64,000 nucleotides of DNA from Membranipora membranacea (GCA_914767715.1 OU612075.1:21390001-21454000), one strand, 5' to 3'; shown: positions 36,898-51,100, counted from the first letter of the stretch. The notes: generated from the letters alone by a model not told the origin. A program made the numbers and translations.

Positions 36898-39800
36898 TTA
36901 TATAGGCTCTGTCTGTTTGTCGCTCCTGCCGGAGACACCACAGCGGCTGTAACACAGATAGACCAGCATATCGACAGCCAGTTCTACAAACTCAACCATA
37001 GAGATGACAGACCATCCGACCCACAGTCCAAAAGATCCGCCTACAAAAATAAAAGGGCGAGAAATTATACTGGACCACTGGACCTGAACTATAATTGGAG
37101 ATCTTGGGTCAACTTCTACATGTTTTTGGGTACAATTTCAAATTCAATTACATACAGAACGACATTTTAGGACGCAGAGATAGTGAATCCGAGTTTGGTT
37201 TTGCATGCTATACAGGTATTTGTTCTTCAGGTATTCAGACATATTCATCATTGCTTTGCTCATGGAGTTGGATAATATCTTCCTGGCTGGTCCTACCCTA
37301 ACCCAGGTCAGAGTTCAAGGTCAGAGGTCATGCACCTACCGAGGTCAGGTTTCAAGGTCATGCACTTACCAAGGTCAGAGGCAAACTGGTAATCATCATA
37401 TATAGATATCTCCTGGTGATGGGACAACTCCATTGCTTCATAATATACATTCACTTGTAAGAAGTTTTCGCTCACCATCTCTTCAACCTGAATGGGTTAA
37501 ATATTTACATTGTTTGATATATTTGTTGGATCATCCATATAGGAGGTTTTAACCATGGTGACTTTGTTAACTAGTAATGTACAGAGAATACCATAATATT
37601 CTTAACACGCTACTGCCAAACTTAACTGATGAGACCCGCCAAACTTAACTGATGAGACCCTCCAAACTTACTCGTGATTTGACTTCATTTCCTTCAGCGT
37701 CTGGAATTTCGCTCTCAGCCCTTGCTGTCATCCTGCTAAGGACATCGGGATACTCAGCTTCTAATGAGTTGGCGAAATCTCTCTACAATAGATACACATA
37801 CAGTAAATACATTTACAACTACGTACAGTGCTAGTCACACAAATCAGACATCTGGGGACCCATGAAATTTTTTCCAATTATGAGATGTTCTCACTTCAAA
37901 AGTGCATACTCATTGGGGTTGTCAACAGTTGTGGGACGGGGAATTTACAATCAGTCTTGCTATTTAACAAAATGATGCCTTTTTTTATTGTGCTGTACTA
38001 ATGGAGAGTAGTCTGAGCCCTTCAGACATTTGCCCTCCCCCCGCCCGACGGCACCCCGGCAAGAGAGTAGTAAGCACTCATTCGGATTAGCAAGATTATC
38101 AGTTTTGATTATGAATGCCGAATCTAGATCATGATCAATCAACAACAATAAAAAGTGTATAATAACAATAATCTTAAGAATACAGTATGGGATGAGTTAC
38201 ATGCTTCCTTAATCAGAGCAAGAAGCTAGAGACTTACTCCTTGATCAGAGAAGCAAACTTCATGGGCCATGCAAGGTCAACAACCCTAACACATATGCTG
38301 TGTTTCATAGGCCATGGTGGAATTGAATGTGCTGTGGGATGAGAGAACACAACTCCGGGTAACAAATAGCGGGCTTGCTAACTACGCCATCAACCAATTT
38401 TTATTTGGTGAGATGTCGCAATCAGTTAGCGCGCTTACCATCCACTGCCAGGTGATTGGAGCTGCAGTAGTTGTGGGGTCAAGTGCCACTGGAGGAGCTT
38501 GTAAAGATTAATTGTTCCAGCTCTCAGCACCCTCGGGTGTATAATTCGCCTACTGCAGAACTAGCTGCTGCCAGACTATATATTGGTCTATCTGAAGACT
38601 TTATTATACTCCCTATACAGGCTTATAGCATTCAATACTGCCAAAACTAAATGCACATGACACAATTAGTCTGTGCAGAGAGTCCTAGATGATAAGTGTC
38701 TCCATCATGAAATAATGCAAATAATCAAGGGATGCAGGGCATGATAGGAGCTACTTGTTGCTTATGCACAATGAAAATTGGTGAATGCAAGTGAAAGACC
38801 TTTCCACATGCACAACGTGGTATTGATAATTTGTCTTCTCAGACTAATTGAGCAAGCTGAAGAACATAAGATATAATCGTTAGTTTATAATTATCAATAA
38901 ATACAGCCATTTACCCTCAGCACTTCCAACACTACTCATCAAGCGGCCTGTGGGGGGAGGGCGTCAGAAGGGGCAAGAGCTGGGGGACTAATACTAGGGT
39001 AATCCAGACCTGAGCACCGCAACAATAATTGATTTCTAAACAGACTATCCTAGATGTGACTGAACACCGCCAGACTGCTCGGATTGCTTGGAATCTATGA
39101 TTCTAGGCACAGCTGTATCGATCCATCACATCTCTTTGAGTTGATAAATGCAACGCCGACGTTCACAGTGCTTAAAACTTGAGTAATATGTATATAGTGT
39201 AGAACTCCTTTAATGATCATTAATTTTAGTCATATTGTTGCATTCACATTATTTGTATTCTGTTGTGGTAATTATCGTTATTTATAAAATATTCAGCATC
39301 GATCTAGACGGCCTTCAGACAGCTCTAGGTACTGCAGTACTCTCGCGACTTGTACCAGAATAAGAAAAACATACATAAGCCACCGCCGGGATATCTGTTA
39401 CCTGTCCTGATCATCTTCTGAAGAATAGGGCTGCTGATCCAAGTTTAAAAAAAAATGACCAACCTCAACTAAGTGTGGGTATAAAACCAGAAACCTCAGT
39501 ATTTACTTTGTTTCTTGCATCTCCTGCTAGTAAAAAGTGCACAAACTAGTTATGGCAAGTCAGTGGATGTGTGTATCACCATATTTTGATCAGTGAAGTG
39601 TAATATTTGTCCTGTTTAAGGAGTATAGTAAGTCTATTGATATGATAGACCAATTCTTCCTGAGCAACTATTATTTGAAATTTCTACCATTGACCATATT
39701 GTCAGATATTTCACCATTAAAGACTTCCGGGAGACCGTGACATCATAATGCAGAGAATGGGAGTCACTTTCTCTTAAGGGAAACACTTTCCACCATCAAT

Positions 39801-42800
39801 AATTCATGCCAAGTAGAGCATTGAATTTTTTTACCATGCAAATCTGACAAAACTTTATCATATGTAACTGCCTGACAATAAGATGTATTTGTCTGCAGCC
39901 TCACTTGGTACTGATTATTAGAGGTTCACTTATTACTCACCACATAAGCGTGTGCCGGCCAAGAAGCTGACGACATACTCGTTCCAAAAACAGCTTCCTT
40001 ACAAGGACTCTGGCAATATGCACAAGCTAATCTACCATCTACATACATATTGTTCACTTCCGAAAGGCACCCGGCTGCAAAATAACAGCAGAAAGTGTTA
40101 CCAGTGAGGTGGAAAAGTTGGTCTTGGAAACGCGTCAAAAGCGTTAGAGCAGTTTTCTTTTTGCTGGACTGGCGCATTTCTACTATTGGCCCCTAAAATC
40201 AACCCTGGCACATCTGTAATCATCAAATGGATCATTTTGTAAAATAAGAGTTACAAATCAAACATAATCGTTCTCCAAGGTGCACGATACCTACACTAAG
40301 TTAGCTCCACATTTGTTTTGATTGTAAATATACTACAAGTGGATTGCTCACCGGTTTCATTGTTGTTATAGTTGCACATTGGAGGCTGGCTAGCAACTGG
40401 GAAAACTGGGCTGCCATCTTGAAAAGGCACTGCAGGGTCGTGGCAGAGACATCTAGATAAGACTTCACGCTGACGGCAGGTCTTTAGACAGGCTGTTAGT
40501 GAGTAATCCACCTGAGAATGATGACATAGATCATAGTGATATCCACACATATAACATTTTATTATCAAACTTGCACTTGAAAGTATGTAAGATCAGAGTT
40601 AACAACTATCCACACCCAAATCTCATTCTATTTGGAATCCGCTCGGATGAAGGTCTCTGTAGGGGATAATGCCATGCAGATGAAAGGATGGGCAACCCCT
40701 AGATCAGGGAGGGTGTCTAGATCAACCGGTATGATTTCTATTGTTTACAGGCTATACCCAAAAGATTTATAGAAATTTTGTGGTCATAGTGATTGAAACC
40801 AAAACGTCATAATTGAGCCCTATTAAGAACATGTTTGCTATTTGCATCAGATGCAGCAATCGATGGAAAAATTGATGTAGGTTAAAATGTTGTTGATTAA
40901 AATTGCAAGTTTTGTCTCTGTCCGAAGACTGAGAAATAAAAATGCCTTAAGGGCGCGGCCCCCATACTCGGCGCCAAGTTGCTCACAGTTTGCAGGCGGG
41001 TCGGAGCACACCTGGGGCGTCAATTGAGCCCAGTAGTAGGTAGACTGCAGCGGCAACCTGAGACCTCAAAAGTGTCTGGTCACAGGGCAGGCGCTCTAAC
41101 CAACTGAGCTACCTCCTACTGATCAAACAATCGATCGAATGATTGATTGAGCATTGTAACTCACTTGGTGTATCTCATGATAAATATTGTTTGAGTTATT
41201 CATGCTGTTTGTACAATTGCCAAATCTTCCTGAAAGCCTCTCAATCTCACTCTGCAATGAATGAAAATGACGAAGTATGTGCGAATTCTGTGGGTATAGA
41301 TAGGAAAAATTACTTTTGTTAAAAACTATATAAAATTATATTGTCAAGCAATGAACCAAAAGCTGATGGTGCTGATATCCAATCTTTGAGGTGAATACGT
41401 TTGAAACAAATATACATCCATGTTGCTTGCACCATTTTCAATCAGAATGGCTGTAGCAGTATTTACACATATTATTAGTGTGTTACCTTTTTTATACCAA
41501 TGTTGACTAGAGAGTTTGCCTGGACAGACACAGCCCCTTGACCCGGAAATGGCATCACTGTCTGATTATGGATCACTATTTGAGCTCCCACAGCTTCTGT
41601 TATTATTGGTATATACTCAAAAGCCTCAACATAAACAACAAATGATAACCCTGAAAATATAGATTAGTCTTGCCTTGAGTCGTCTTCTCTCATGTGCAGG
41701 TAAAAACAACATCTAACAATATAAGCTCATTTTTCAATTAAAACCATTATTTGCAAAGCATCTCAGATTGGTTTTGCATCAATAAGAAACACAAATCCAA
41801 TGTGTGTCGGTGATGGTAATAGATTAAAGAATGTCCACTTATAGAGATAAGGTATTGTGCAATAGCTACACAAGGATCAACTCTAATGACATCCAGATTA
41901 TATTAGTTACTTTATACAGTGCATCGACCCCACACTTTTTTAAAAGCTCACCATATTCTGGGCCGGCTACACTAGAGTGCCTTACACCTCCTGGGAATTT
42001 AGATGTCACATTGTAGCTATCAGGTTTACGACCAGAGTTCAATGTGACACAGTTACCGAATCGATTATCTCTGAAGTAATAAAAATCTCCCTCATCGCAA
42101 GGTTCACCACCGAAAGAGCAGAAAAGAGCGAAGTCTTCTGCATCATGTCCGAGCTCTGAAAACTGGCTGTCATTCAAAGCTGCATATTCTATAAGATAAC
42201 ATCATAATGTTTAGTTGGCTAAGAAAGGAGTTGTCTCGGCGTGAAGACTAAGATTTAAAGATGCCTTAAATTGTTACAGCCTTACGTAATTTTTTAAATA
42301 AAGAAAACAAAATTTGGGTTAAGTGGTGAATCCACCATATAGGATTTGGCAAGCATGTTTTCTCCGAGTTACTGATTCCTGTGATTAGAGATTCATTTGT
42401 ACGCATTGTGCAGATTTAGATTTAAACAAGATGACTATATTGTTTACCATAGATGAGAGCATTGAGTAATCGATTCCGAATTCTGGCCTTCTGTTTTGAA
42501 GGGGCGGCACTGCTCTCTTTAGCGGCCTGTATGAGATTGTAAGTATTTGATGTGTTCTGATGTTCTTTCAAACTGGATCCTTTTATGGTGTTGTAGTTGC
42601 AGATAGAAACAGCTAAAAAATGGAGGATCAAGCGAAGATAAGCAGACGCTGGAAATCATCAATGCGACAGAAGAGAAACACACTACTCTGTGATTCGGAC
42701 CGAGCATATAGATTGTAACTTTTGTAGATCCAGTTATTTACTAATCAGGCGCCTTATCCATTTCAACGACCAGCCGACTTCTTTCTTTGACAAGTTCTTA

Positions 42801-44059
42801 TTCAACTTTTACCGTCTTGATGAACTTAAATTTTCTCAAATCAAACTATTGCGACATTGTCTCTGTACCCTGTTTGATGAGGCTTACCTGGGAATGTCAT
42901 GATGCGCTGCTGCTCAAAGTTTATCCGAGTTCCAACTTCCGCTTCTCTCCATGTCATTATCAGCAGGTATAAATGTAGCAATAAGAATACTAGTCCAGTC
43001 ACGGAGATAACTCCCCATATCACCTTTTTTAATATCCCTGCAAAATAATGTTTTAAGACTACCAAAATATCAAAGCAATATATAGCCTTGCAGTTAGTTT
43101 TGCAGTAGTAAGGCAATATTTTTTACCTGCATGAAACAAAACACTATTAGGCAAAAAAAGTATAGTGTCCCCCCTGCTCATCTACGAGGTTTTTATACCT
43201 ATGTACTGTACAAGCCCAACAGTAGATCTAACACTATACACAATTGTTACCTAGAAGAGCTATGAGTTTTTTCGGTATCAAAATCTAATAACTACTGCAA
43301 AACTATCTGCCAAGCTATATATTGCTTTGGTTGCTTTGTAATAGTTATGTCTGTTCCCATCAAAAATTCTTTCGTTTTCATAGTTTTTCATATCTGTTTA
43401 AAATCAAATCAACCATACCCAAATAAAAAAAACACAAGTTGCAAATTTATGCTGAAAATCTTGCAGTGAGTACAACAATTTCATTACCTGTGGCAAAATA
43501 GACATGAGGGATTCCGTGTGAAGTTGTCTTCTCATTGAACCCTCGTAGTAATAGACCAGCAGATACTACTATAGTATTACTGCCTGTCATGGTACGACTC
43601 AGTATATTTCGTTTGCCCTGCGCTAGCTCACTGTGTCTCGGTTTCAAAGTCTTAACAAAGATTTAAATATTATAAGTTTTAAATATTATGTTGTCATTCA
43701 ACTTGAATGAATCCAATCGTCACTCTACCCAACTAAGGATCAGACTTTATGAACAGAAACATTTAAACTATTTACTGCATCGTTGGATACAAATCATTAC
43801 TGAGGAGAACTCACCGAGTCATCCCGACTTGTCCTCAGCCGTCCTGAAGAAGGTAAATTAAACCCATATATCTGCTTTTCTTCTGAATCCCAGGCATTGA
43901 ATGGAGTTATTTCTGTCTGTTTGTCTGCTGTGTGTTTAGGTGTCCGCTGAGACTGTCCCATGATGCCACAACTGTGGTATTGGTCTGTCTCAGGATAGCG
44001 CAGAAAAGCAGAGTTGGTATATCCGTCTACAGTTTGATGAAGTGTGCTCTGAGGGTCCT
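36898..44059 (-). CDS. DEG/ENaC-family sodium channel subunit, copy C
   Basis: Exons on the minus strand: 44059-43815, 43650-43488, 43037-42888, 42612-42448, 42188-41952, 41650-41487, 41251-41165, 40511-40352, 40074-39941, 37782-37672, 37487-37370, 37040-36898. From the Met at 43961 they give 1779 nt, 592 aa, with no stop. All family marks of copy A are kept: TTSHGIPHVYF, TM1 (VIWGVISVTGLVFLLLHLYL), FPAVSICNYN, VIHNQTVMPFPGQG, the Cys-rich block, and TM2 GSFGLWVGWS. The first listed exon also stays open upstream of the Met to an acceptor at 44059 and resembles the A exon there (LHQTVDGYTN versus LHLTVDEYTN), implying a missing 5' exon; none was found before the ADAM gene. Translation may start at MGQSQRTPKH. 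Tandem donors 30 nt apart (37370/37340) precede TM2. The gene lies head to head with the protease at 45133. Confidence 0.85.
37300..37380 (-). repeat. Short tandem repeat spanning the ENaC-C donor
   Basis: Two to three degenerate 30-bp units around aggtcagagttcaaggtcat. Two of them carry a usable donor (GTAAGT and GTAGGT) 30 bp apart, so an in-frame ten-residue extension before TM2 is possible. Confidence 0.6.
40930..41120 (-). mobile_element. tRNA-derived SINE, family 1
   Basis: The minus strand starts GGAGGTAGCTCAGTTGG and continues TTAGAGCGCCTGCCC, a clear tRNA 5' half with A box. A B-box-like GGTTGCCGCTG and a non-tRNA body (GTCTACCTACTACTGGG) follow. Another copy is at 54695-54835 and a fragment at 53765-53800. 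It lies in an ENaC-C intron. The mutated B box suggests it is inactive. Confidence 0.7.
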
Positions 44060-45132
44060 CTACCCAAGAGTGAAAATTAAAAAGTAAAGTTAGTTTAGTT
44101 CTCTGCTCTTATGATTGTGTAACATAGTATACCATTAGCTGTGTAACCAGCAGGGTTTGTTGTTACTGGTTCTAGTTCAGGTAGGTTTGTAGATGTCAAA
44201 TTAACCTGACAATAACTAATAACTAACTGTTGTTTTTATAATATCATTGTTATATCAAGTACAATTTATAACATGAACCATGTCCTCATAACCTCAATAG
44301 TTACAAGTTATTATTATAAAGTGTCACTCACTGGTTAAAAATCCTTTAGAATAATGAGTTCAATTATTTGTTTTTTTTGGCCTTAGTTTTTACAATTCAC
44401 AAGGACACCTTACCACACTGTTACCTAAATTAATGTCTTTATAACAGGATGAATTATTAGCTGATGCTAAATGGTGTTTATATCAAGGACTTCACTCTCC
44501 ATTTTTATGTTACACATTTTAATTTGTCTGTGTTTTCGGATGCCAAACATTTCATTAATGCAAAAATTAGAGTAAAATGCAAAAATGCAAATTACAAAAT
44601 ATTGCCTGTACTTTGATAGGTGAGTTTGAAATTCGTACCTCCACAAAAACTATCTTGAATAATTATTGTTTTGCACAAATTAACAGGATTCATATTAAAA
44701 AATGGTTAAACACCAACATCACATCAGTGCAATTCTATCTGTCTATACGTCAATCTAACAATCAGGAAATTTATTTCACCCTCTCATTGTCATATTTTTC
44801 ATTGTTGTTATTATTTTCTGGATGGCGTAGTTTGAAAAGCGCGTGGTAGAATGGTATTACGGCCATTCAAAATACTTGTTAAAGTTGGTGATAAATATTG
44901 GTCAACAATCAAAGCTGATGAGACGTCATACATTGATGGCCCTTCTAGTATCAGCAAAAAAAAAGTGAATCAATCCCACCTCGGAGGAACTTAACGCTGA
45001 GGGCAGCTAGCACCGCGAGAACAAGTGAATAACACTCAGGCCAGCGTTGTGTAACACTATAAACAGATGTCATGAAACAATCACAGTGTAAGAACTGAGT
45101 GTGACTTGTGTGCTGGTCACAATACCTCAGTC
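44060..45132. other. Head-to-head promoter region of ENaC-C and the protease gene
   Basis: About 1.07 kb between divergent coding starts. No exon homologous to ENaC-A exon 1 was seen on the minus strand. A plus ORF at 44577-44849 has no recognisable family. Confidence 0.45.
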
Positions 45133-48100
45133 ATGTGTCATGTATCCTCGATATTAGTACTACTTCTAGTAAACTCAATACTGGTTCTACCTGCAGTGTT
45201 CGGTAAACAACATTCTGGGACCAAAACTAATAATAGTAAGTGATAATAATATACTCATTAATGTATTGGTGTGGATGGCTGGCTTAGAATTTTAGATCCT
45301 AGCTTTTACGGTTTGTACTCCTGCTGCTAATCGAAGTGAGATTCCTTTCATAACCCTAGCCTGTCCATCCCTACCTTTTACAAAGTAAACATATTATTCT
45401 CATTCGCCCTCCAAAGGGCACTAAAATGTGCTGAGCAGCAATAAAGTTCACACTAAATAAAATTAAATTAAAAATTCAAGGTCCCTCTTCAAACTACAAC
45501 ATAGTGGTACTACAGGGTAGCTATTGTAACTAAACCAGTTAAGTTTTGGAATAAAACTAATCAGGACAGCAAGTAAGTGAACCCCTAGTGGTGTGAATGG
45601 TAATTACCTGTTAAGACCTTTTTAAATGACATGGGAGAATACATGAAATCAATTCTTGGGGGGGGAGTGGGTTTCGATTAGAATCCCTCCCCAGCTAGAT
45701 AACTCATTAAAACAGAGTAGCCTTGTCACGTGTCTAAAAACAGAGTAGGAGAGCAAAGGATATTAAATGGAATGTTTGATGGGTCTGATGGTGTTGATAA
45801 AAGAGATGTAAGCTTCTAAAAATAAAAATCTCAAGGATGTGGCAAATAATATTAAAACATATCTTCAGCTCTATATGCTTTGAGTTTGGAAGTATTGTAT
45901 GCCCTCGCTTTACAGTGTGGCCGTGAAGCCGGGGGGGGGGGGGGGCAAAGGTCTGGGGGCTCAGACTAATTTCCTGCATGTACGTATGCATGCGTGTACT
46001 ATAACATTTTAATAAGAATGTACCATGTACACATAACTCCACAAGTTTTGTATTACATACATAAATTTATTAACTACTGCCAATATATTTAGGCCATAGA
46101 ATTAATTTTCAGTTTGTGGTGCCACCAATTTTTCATACCCGGAAAGAAACAGAAGTTTGATCCACCAAACTTTTCTAACTGGTTCCCCTTTTTATCATTT
46201 TACAGACTTCCATGAGCTGAGCACCATCACAGTGTTTGACTTACAAAGAATAAACAAAGATTTGGTGAAGCTAGAATTTGCAGTTTCCTTACCTCACACC
46301 ATAGAGAGCTTTAGCCTGTTTATGCAGAGGCAGTCACAGAGCACAAACTCTCCCGTATACATTATAGGAGACGACGGCACTACTCTAAAGCCATTCCAGC
46401 ATAAACGAAATACTCAGGTATAGGCTTAATAATAAACTTTATTGCTATGGGTCTATGGGTATTACATGTTTTGTTACTTACATGAATTTCGATGTTCCTT
46501 ATGTATCATTCAGCCTATGAATAAATAAGCCAAAGTACCAGCTGTAGTTGAGCAAGGCCAGATGAGCAAAAACATTGCAATGTGTTAGTTTCAGAATTGT
46601 GAGGATTACAACGGAAAAAATTCAAACAGCAGTTACAGCATCCAGATATGCAGTGGTGAATTCAAAGACGGTATCATTGTCCGAGGCTCTGAATATTTTG
46701 TTATAAAGAACGTCGCCAACTCATCTAGTAACTTTCTCCAAGTTCAGTACTATCCCAGACCAGTAAGAGACAGTAAGTAAGTATATAAGACAAGTGAGTC
46801 CTTGAATACAACTCCACTTATGTAGCAAATCTTCATCGTTATTTAAATTGTATGGGGAAGTCCTGCAGTTCAAAATTTTATGTGAGAGCATCTTTTTAGG
46901 CCAACCATATTATATAAATGTTTTCAACACTTCTTACGGTGGAAAATAAACTTATTATCATCAAGGTTTTTGCGGAGAGTCATGGTGATCCAATATATTT
47001 ATGAGTTACGTTGTTTAACTATTTGCTGAACAACTAGTCTATGGTTGTTTGCAGACATTCCACTCGGAGTAAGTACAGTCAGCCAGATGAAGAAGCGACA
47101 CAATCCTCATCAAAGAAAAAAGAGACAGGCAGCGGAGGGCGACGAGGAAGTGGATAGGTCTGAAAAGCTAGAAGTTACAGTAGAGATTGCAGTGTTCACA
47201 GAACACCTACTCTTCCTACAGTACTGCGATCAATATGGACCAGATAGGGAGAGCTGTACAGATGGTATCACAGCCCTCAATGAGTATATTTACATACTAA
47301 TGAAAGGGGTATGATTAAGTTCAAAAGTCTTAAAATCATGAGGCATTATTTTTTTAATGGTTTATATTAAGTTTGAGTTGTCCTTACTCTAAAAATGAGA
47401 TTGCAACTTCTTATTGACTGATGCATTCTGGGATTTTTAAGATATAAACAGAGACAAGCCCTAAATGAGTAAAATATTAACAGAAAGAAATTATTGTCAT
47501 TTCATTTCAATTCGAAGCTATCTAACATTGACTCACCTTCTCTCTGATATATCCTCCACACTCAACTAGTTAAAATTTAGTGCTAGCTATTTGTAAAGTC
47601 CCCCTCAGACTAGTAAAACTATTCTAGGGTAATTGGAGCTACCATAGACTTAATGATAATGATAATACCATTTGGTCTATGAATGTAACTTTTGAGGATA
47701 TATTAAGTATTTAATACAAATGTATCATATTATAAGGATAACAGGATGATTTTCTGTTTATTTAGGTTGACTTATATTATGATAGAATTCAGAATCCACA
47801 GCTACGCTGTTCAGTGAAGCTGACAGCTATCATACACAATGCTAGGGAGACATACTCAAACGGAACAGAAGCGTCTCTTTATAATCGATTAGAATTTGAT
47901 CGGCTGGATGCTGACGGAAATAAACAGGTACTCTTCTGCCCTCATTATAACAGTTGAAACAAGACTGATAAGCTTATAATAGATATCTAAACTGACTTAT
48001 AATATATGTTGTCTTTTGAGCGGGGCTGAGATAGATGCTGGAATAGATCAGTCAGAATACAGACATTAATTGGCACCCGTTATATTGCAAGGCCCTGGAG

Positions 48101-51100
48101 AAAATTGAGATAGCATACATTGAAAGTATATCTGTCAGACAATTTTTTGCCAGTCACTAGTCAGCCAGTTCACTCACCTCAATGCACAGTTGTGTTTTTG
48201 GGATTCGCTTGGATTCTATCTTGAGGCTATTCTTCCTGATCACAGACCATGAACATAAAAACACCGGACCATTACCCAAGACAAGATTGTTGTTGTGCTT
48301 GTTCATAATTTCAAAGAAATTTGCGGCAATACCCTATTCACATTCTACTACATCTTTTCCTGCAATAAAGTTTGATTTCTTGTTGCTCAGGTAGATTCAG
48401 AGAAAGGACTTGACAGGTTTGCAGAATATCAGCGAAAAGTGCTAAAAGATAGATCAGATCTTTCAATAGATCACTCAGCTCTCATAACAATGTGAGTGCA
48501 TGAGTGTTTACTAAAACCTAGTATGTAAAGAATGAGATCGATTTAGTGGTCAGGACAAATCAAAGGGCTTTGAAAAAATAGAATAGTTCTTGCTAGGAGC
48601 CAGATTTCACTACCCAATGTGGTTGTGGATGTGGTGTCTGGATGAATCAATCAATCAGAGCCAACATATTGGCTAAACCCTGTCTCTGGCAAGTTCTGTA
48701 ATTGTTTTTACAGTTTGTGATTAAAAAGTCTTTACTAAGAGCTGAGAATCCTATATGTTATTCGCCACTCCAATCAGTGGCCTAACAAAGCACTGATCAT
48801 GATCTGATCGAAAGTTTCTTATCTCTCCCTGATAATGTTGGGTAAAGTAGTCAGGTATACCTTTCACAATGATTTATACATAACGGAAATACCTGTTTAA
48901 ATAAAACCACGTCAAATAGATAGATCACCTGTAAGACAAATGAATAGAAATACATTTAGACCAACGGTCAAACACCATAGCCTAGAAGAGTGCTAGATTT
49001 GGCTCATTGCTCTATTCTATCTGCAGACACACACTAGCTGATGAGTCAGATGAGGGATTCTCAACTGTAGGTATAGCTTATGTATCAGGTCTATGTGATG
49101 ATCTGTACAGAGTGTCTGTAAACCTTCACCAGCCCGGCGGATATAACACACTCTTTATATTGGCTCATGAGCTTGGGCATAGGTGAGTGTCTATCGTATC
49201 GTCTGCACTTCTCTGCACTTCTCTTCACAGAGTATTCATCGGCTGCAAAAAATGTTGCAAGGAAAGTATTTATTTTCACGCTCTAAAATGACAAACTGCC
49301 TGCAAACAACTCCATGCACACACCTAATAGTATGAGAATATCCAGAATGAAGTATAAAACTGTATCAAGCTGTTTCCGATTATATTCTACTACTTTTTGT
49401 TCTCACTGGTTTCTGTTTCACAGTCAGGACAATACTGCATTCATTACGGTATGAAAGCATGAGGAAATAATTTCCAATTGTCGTAATTCGTAAGAGAAAA
49501 CAAGCATTCCCATTAATAATAAGTCAGAAAAACAGTCATTTATTTTGCAGTGTAGGTAAAGTTGTTTACTCTCTCTTATTTTGTAGTTTGGGCGCAGACC
49601 ATGATGGGCAGTATGACTCATGTCCGAGTGAAGATAATCACCTAATGGCCACACACAATATAGGAGTGAACATGGAGAACGTGTACTTCTTCTCCTGCTG
49701 TTCTCTCACGGAAATACTCATCGGCATACAGTGAGTGTTAAACACGCTCAACTGAGAAGAAAGAAGCAGCTTTAGTCGGGCTGACAAGAAAATCCCTGTG
49801 CATTCCAAAGTCACTCAATTCAGAATTTTGCTTAGTTAGGACTATAAATTTGGTTGACGACAGAGGTTTAATATTAGCAGTGCGCACTATATATATTTGT
49901 TCCCATAGACCAGAAACTAAAAATATTGTTTCTGTATTTCTTATCAATTTCATCAGAATGGAAGTGAAACCTCGTTGGATCAATACATTGTATCACAAAG
50001 TATACCAAATTCGGCTTCACATAAAATTAATATGGCGCTCACCCTAATCGAAAAGTAATTAAATAGCTGAATTTCAATTCTCACAAAAAGTGCAGAATAC
50101 AATTCTTAGGAAGGGGAATTCATAGACTATGTTGGGGTGTAGTGTATCTATGTATGAACTTTTTTCAAATCACCTATAGGGAATGGGAGATGGAAGAGTG
50201 CTTAGCTTGGCAGCCTGATATTAGTTCAGGTGATATAGCTTATAGGATGCCTGGAGTTTTACATACAAGGGAAGATCAGTGCAAAGCTGAGTTCTCGGAG
50301 AAGTACATACCGTGTTACGATCCTCTCAACCCACCAGGGGCCACCCTGGATGAGAAATATACGGCATTCAAGGTATTCTGAGTAGTAGCTGGTTCGTGTT
50401 ATTAAAATTTTTTAGTTTTGTTCTTAAAATAGTTGATGCATAGCTCATAATTTTGTGTAAAAAGACCAACAAGTATATATCATATCCATTAATTTATTAA
50501 GGTCACAAACCTTTTTGATTTGATATTGTGACCCATTCGCTGGAGCAGCAATAAAACTATTCTCTTACATGTACATAGTTAAAATAAAGTGGTAAATGGC
50601 AAGAAAGAACTCTTCAATAATTTACATGTAAATTTTTCCAACTGTCTAATGATTCTGTCTTCCACTCTCACAGGAGTTTGTTAATGACCATGGGGAGAAT
50701 GATGGGGGAGACGGGTGTCGTGCCCACTGGTGTATGGACAGTTCTATGGTGTTAATTTGTTCTCAGTCTACACATCAGCCTGTATTGGATGGCACATGGT
50801 GTGATGTCGGTAAATGGTGTATAGAGGGTAATTGTATCCAGAACGGTACTCTCCCTGCTACCCCTGAAAAACCTCGTTGTGATTGTGAGTTGCTATTAAT
50901 TCTAAGGCTTAAGTGTTCATTGACTGGTTGTAAGTTGTTCCTTGGGATTACGCTTTATATCTACGAAGGATGTGTGCAAATGCCATAACGAAATTTTGTG
51001 TTTTTGATAAAAGAAGTATATTTTACTGTTACGGGTGTTAGGAAGCGTGGTCTCCATTTCAAATTATGTAGTAGAGGAGTGTTGATGCTGCTATATTTAA

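Noticed and set aside
41048-41119. Functional tRNA gene on the minus strand
   Set aside because: The 5' half is tRNA-like, but the B box is mutated and no acceptor stem closes; it is a SINE.
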